A program made the translations under genes and the position numbers. A stretch of DNA of 14,806 nt from Acidobacteriota bacterium (lineage in GTDB: Bacteria; Acidobacteriota; Terriglobia; Terriglobales; Acidobacteriaceae). Below are positions 13,268 to 14,806 of this stretch, piece by piece. Under the pieces are notes generated by a model. The model did no database searches and had not been told where the DNA came from. It saw only the letters and a program-made list of their open reading frames with translations. Position 1 is the stretch's first letter. Each line of letters starts with the position of its first letter. The stretch covers positions 1 through 14,806 of the forward strand of contig QIAW01000214.1 of NCBI GenBank assembly GCA_003225655.1, given 5' to 3'.

Positions 13268-13897
13268 CTAGATGCCGACTACCTCCGGCTTGGATTGCAA
13301 TCTTGCCTGATACTCCATTTCGCGGCGCATCCAGATGGCATAAGCCAACGTGGGCACGTCATGGTGCCAGGCGGGCAGCACGAACGACATGGCAAAGCTT
13401 TCCAGATTGCACAGGATGCCCCATGCGATGGCGAGATCGAGCAGCTTGTCCCAGCCAAGTCCGAGCAAAGCGATCATGGCTGTAGCCAGCAGAAGCCCCC
13501 AAATCTTGGAGAGTGTTGAATGGTAGCTGGCGAGGCGATGAAACTTCACGATGGAGAACAAATGTTGGGCCAGTTCAAGCGCCACGACCGCCAGCAGCAG
13601 GGGCCATACGCGGCTTACTGTCGCGGGATAGCGTAGCAGCACGACCAGGATCACGCCGGCGTAGAAGATGGTATCCGCAATAGTGTCGCAGCGGCGCAGC
13701 AGTCCGGTAGCGACCTTCCAGCGGCGAGCCAGGATGCCATCGAAGATATCGGAGAGTAGGGCAAAGACGACACAGGAGACGAGCAGCAGCCCATTGGGCC
13801 GAATCCGGCTGATGAGAACGACTACCGGGGCCAGCACGGCGCGGAAAAAGACCATCGCCCAGGGTACATTCCGTTTCCAGTTTAACTGTATTTTCAT
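13268..13897 (-). CDS. CDP-alcohol phosphatidyltransferase family membrane protein
   Basis: 209 residues from ATG 13897, with AGGA ~10 bases upstream. The CDP-OH-P signature D-x2-D-G-x2-A-R-x8-G-x3-D-x3-D is seen as D50, D53-G54, A57-R58, D71 and D75. The second Gly position is Leu67 (the segment reads ATGLLRRCDTIAD). The four metal-binding aspartates are intact. About five or six hydrophobic segments (near 12-31, 36-50, 76-88, 97-110, 128-148, 152-172) fit the six-helix fold. These inner-membrane enzymes displace CMP from a CDP-alcohol (CDP-diacylglycerol or CDP-polyol) with an alcohol such as glycerol-3-phosphate, inositol phosphate or serine. The substrate cannot be told from sequence. It is convergent with mnmA and same-strand with the next gene, 174 bp away. 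Confidence 0.87.
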   Translation of the reverse strand: MKIQLNWKRNVPWAMVFFRAVLAPVVVLISRIRPNGLLLVSCVVFALLSDIFDGILARRWKVATGLLRRCDTIADTIFYAGVILVVLLRYPATVSRVWPLLLAVVALELAQHLFSIVKFHRLASYHSTLSKIWGLLLATAMIALLGLGWDKLLDLAIAWGILCNLESFAMSFVLPAWHHDVPTLAYAIWMRREMEYQARLQSKPEVVGI

Positions 13898-14071
13898 AAC
13901 GAGTATTCCTTTCGCAAGCCATTCAGTTCAAGAGCCACCAGGGCTGCCCGAAAAGCACCTGGGAGATGAACGGCCAGGGTGACAAAACTTGCAGCCTAGT
14001 GACAGGCGCATCGGAAATTTCCAGAAGCAGTACCAGGAGAATAAATTTGCCATCTCAATTGGCCTTCCCGT

Positions 14072-14806
14072 TTACTTGATCAGGTAAAGTAGCCACAGCC
14101 AACGCAGAAGGCTTAGCCGTGATTTGGGAGGTTTCACAGCAGAACGGCCTGGACTGCGGTTCACCTCCGCCAGCGCGTAACGCGACTGCAAGAGAGATTC
14201 AGCGTTACTCGGAACGTGATCGAGCTCAACCGAGACGGGATGTTCCAGAACCATCTCCACCAGGCTGCCGCTGTCGAGCTGAATTTCGTCTCCGCGCGTG
14301 AATAAAACCTTTCCTAATGCCAGGCCGGCGCCGATACCGGCGCCAATGGCGGAGTTCCCGGTCGGCTTGATTGTTCCGCCGCGAAATGTTCCCACAAGAA
14401 AACCCAGCACGGACCCTTTTGCCAGGGTGACAACATCGTCATCGATCTGGTCTACGGGCTGGATGGTTCCTTCCGCATCCTGTGTGCGAACTTTTTTATT
14501 GCCGGGCAGACTCTGCAATGCGCCATCAATGGGCAGAACGTAATTATTTGCGAATACCAGATTGGTAAAGCGAAAATGAAATTGAGCCCGGCCTTGGACC
14601 CGTCCGGGACGCTTGTCACCATCCACTGTGCCCAGCACCTGTGTCATGACAGGAATAGCAACATGATTTTCCTGAACGACGGGAGAAACGGTCTCGAGAT
14701 ACAGACCCGATCCGGCTACAGCAGAGGTTGTGTGAAGAGGACTCTTGAGCGCCATGAGAATTCTGGTTCCGGCAGGCAAGGTAATCGTGGAAGGAGAGGG
14801 CAGCTT
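14072..14806 (-). CDS. VirB10/TrbI-like beta-barrel periplasmic protein, partial (5' end outside window)
   Basis: The minus-strand frame is open to the window edge; 244 residues are visible. The first visible stretch, TLPAGTRILMALKSPLHTTSA, followed by VIPVM-type beta strands (NHVAIPVMTQVLGTVDG) and AQFHFRFTNLVFANNYVLPIDG, matches the layout of VirB10/TrbI C-terminal domains (G-T-x-I-x-x-x-L ... P-x-G-x-x-x-x-G ... R-x-x-F). The middle holds a Gly-rich segment (GNSAIGAGIGAGLALGKVLF) that may span or insert in a membrane, then QLDSGSLVEMVLEHPVSVE. The last 14 residues are unusually hydrophobic (LSLLRWLWLLYLIK). No other conjugation or type IV secretion gene is present, so a solitary envelope role is as likely as secretion. 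Confidence in the fold is moderate, in function low. Confidence 0.6.
   Translation of the reverse strand, partial: KLPSPSTITLPAGTRILMALKSPLHTTSAVAGSGLYLETVSPVVQENHVAIPVMTQVLGTVDGDKRPGRVQGRAQFHFRFTNLVFANNYVLPIDGALQSLPGNKKVRTQDAEGTIQPVDQIDDDVVTLAKGSVLGFLVGTFRGGTIKPTGNSAIGAGIGAGLALGKVLFTRGDEIQLDSGSLVEMVLEHPVSVELDHVPSNAESLLQSRYALAEVNRSPGRSAVKPPKSRLSLLRWLWLLYLIK

Overview
The window is a GC-rich bacterial chromosome segment. Its gene families suggest an Acidobacteriota (Terriglobia-like) genome: a bactofilin followed by a small methyltransferase, COG3375-type GNAT next to a MenC-like enolase, secreted LolA-like proteins of unknown function, and palindromic intergenic repeats. This taxonomic call is inference from gene content, with no phylogenetic marker seen. 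Both ends cut through genes: the C-terminal half of MazG at the left, and a VirB10/TrbI-like protein whose 5' end lies beyond the right edge.

Layout. 1-2365 (+) is a tightly overlapping unit: mazG, a GNAT acyltransferase, and an enolase-superfamily OSBS/N-succinylamino acid racemase. It converges, 2 bp apart, on a secreted protein of unknown function (2368-3321, -). 3322-3945 is a 620-bp gap holding a well-supported minus-strand intrinsic terminator and a probable structured small RNA. Then come a bactofilin (+) and a methyltransferase reading frame broken by two in-frame stops (+), followed by short REP-like palindromes. 5429-7203 (-) is a methyltransferase/FAD-oxidoreductase pair. 7204-7552 holds inverted and tandem repeats. 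7553-9298 (-) is an ABC exporter half-transporter. After a 466-bp gap come a cysteine desulfurase (+), a small secreted jelly-roll protein (+), an IS630 transposase remnant (-) and mnmA (+). Then follow a CDP-alcohol phosphatidyltransferase (-) and the partial VirB10-like gene (-).

How the genes fit together. The cysteine desulfurase and MnmA belong to one route: persulfide sulfur from cysteine is used for 2-thiolation of U34 in tRNA. They are separated here by a secreted-protein gene and a transposon relic. GNAT plus NSAR/OSBS matches a known scheme for succinylating and racemising D-amino acids. The methyltransferase plus FAD enzyme look like tailoring enzymes for a lipid or quinone-like product.

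The most notable feature is a cluster of lesions. The enolase-superfamily enzyme lacks about 34 residues, including the second catalytic lysine. The bactofilin-linked methyltransferase carries two nonsense codons. The 5' end of mnmA has been replaced by an IS630 relic, so its only plausible start codon lies inside the relic, antisense to the transposase. No CRISPR array, rRNA or tRNA gene was found.
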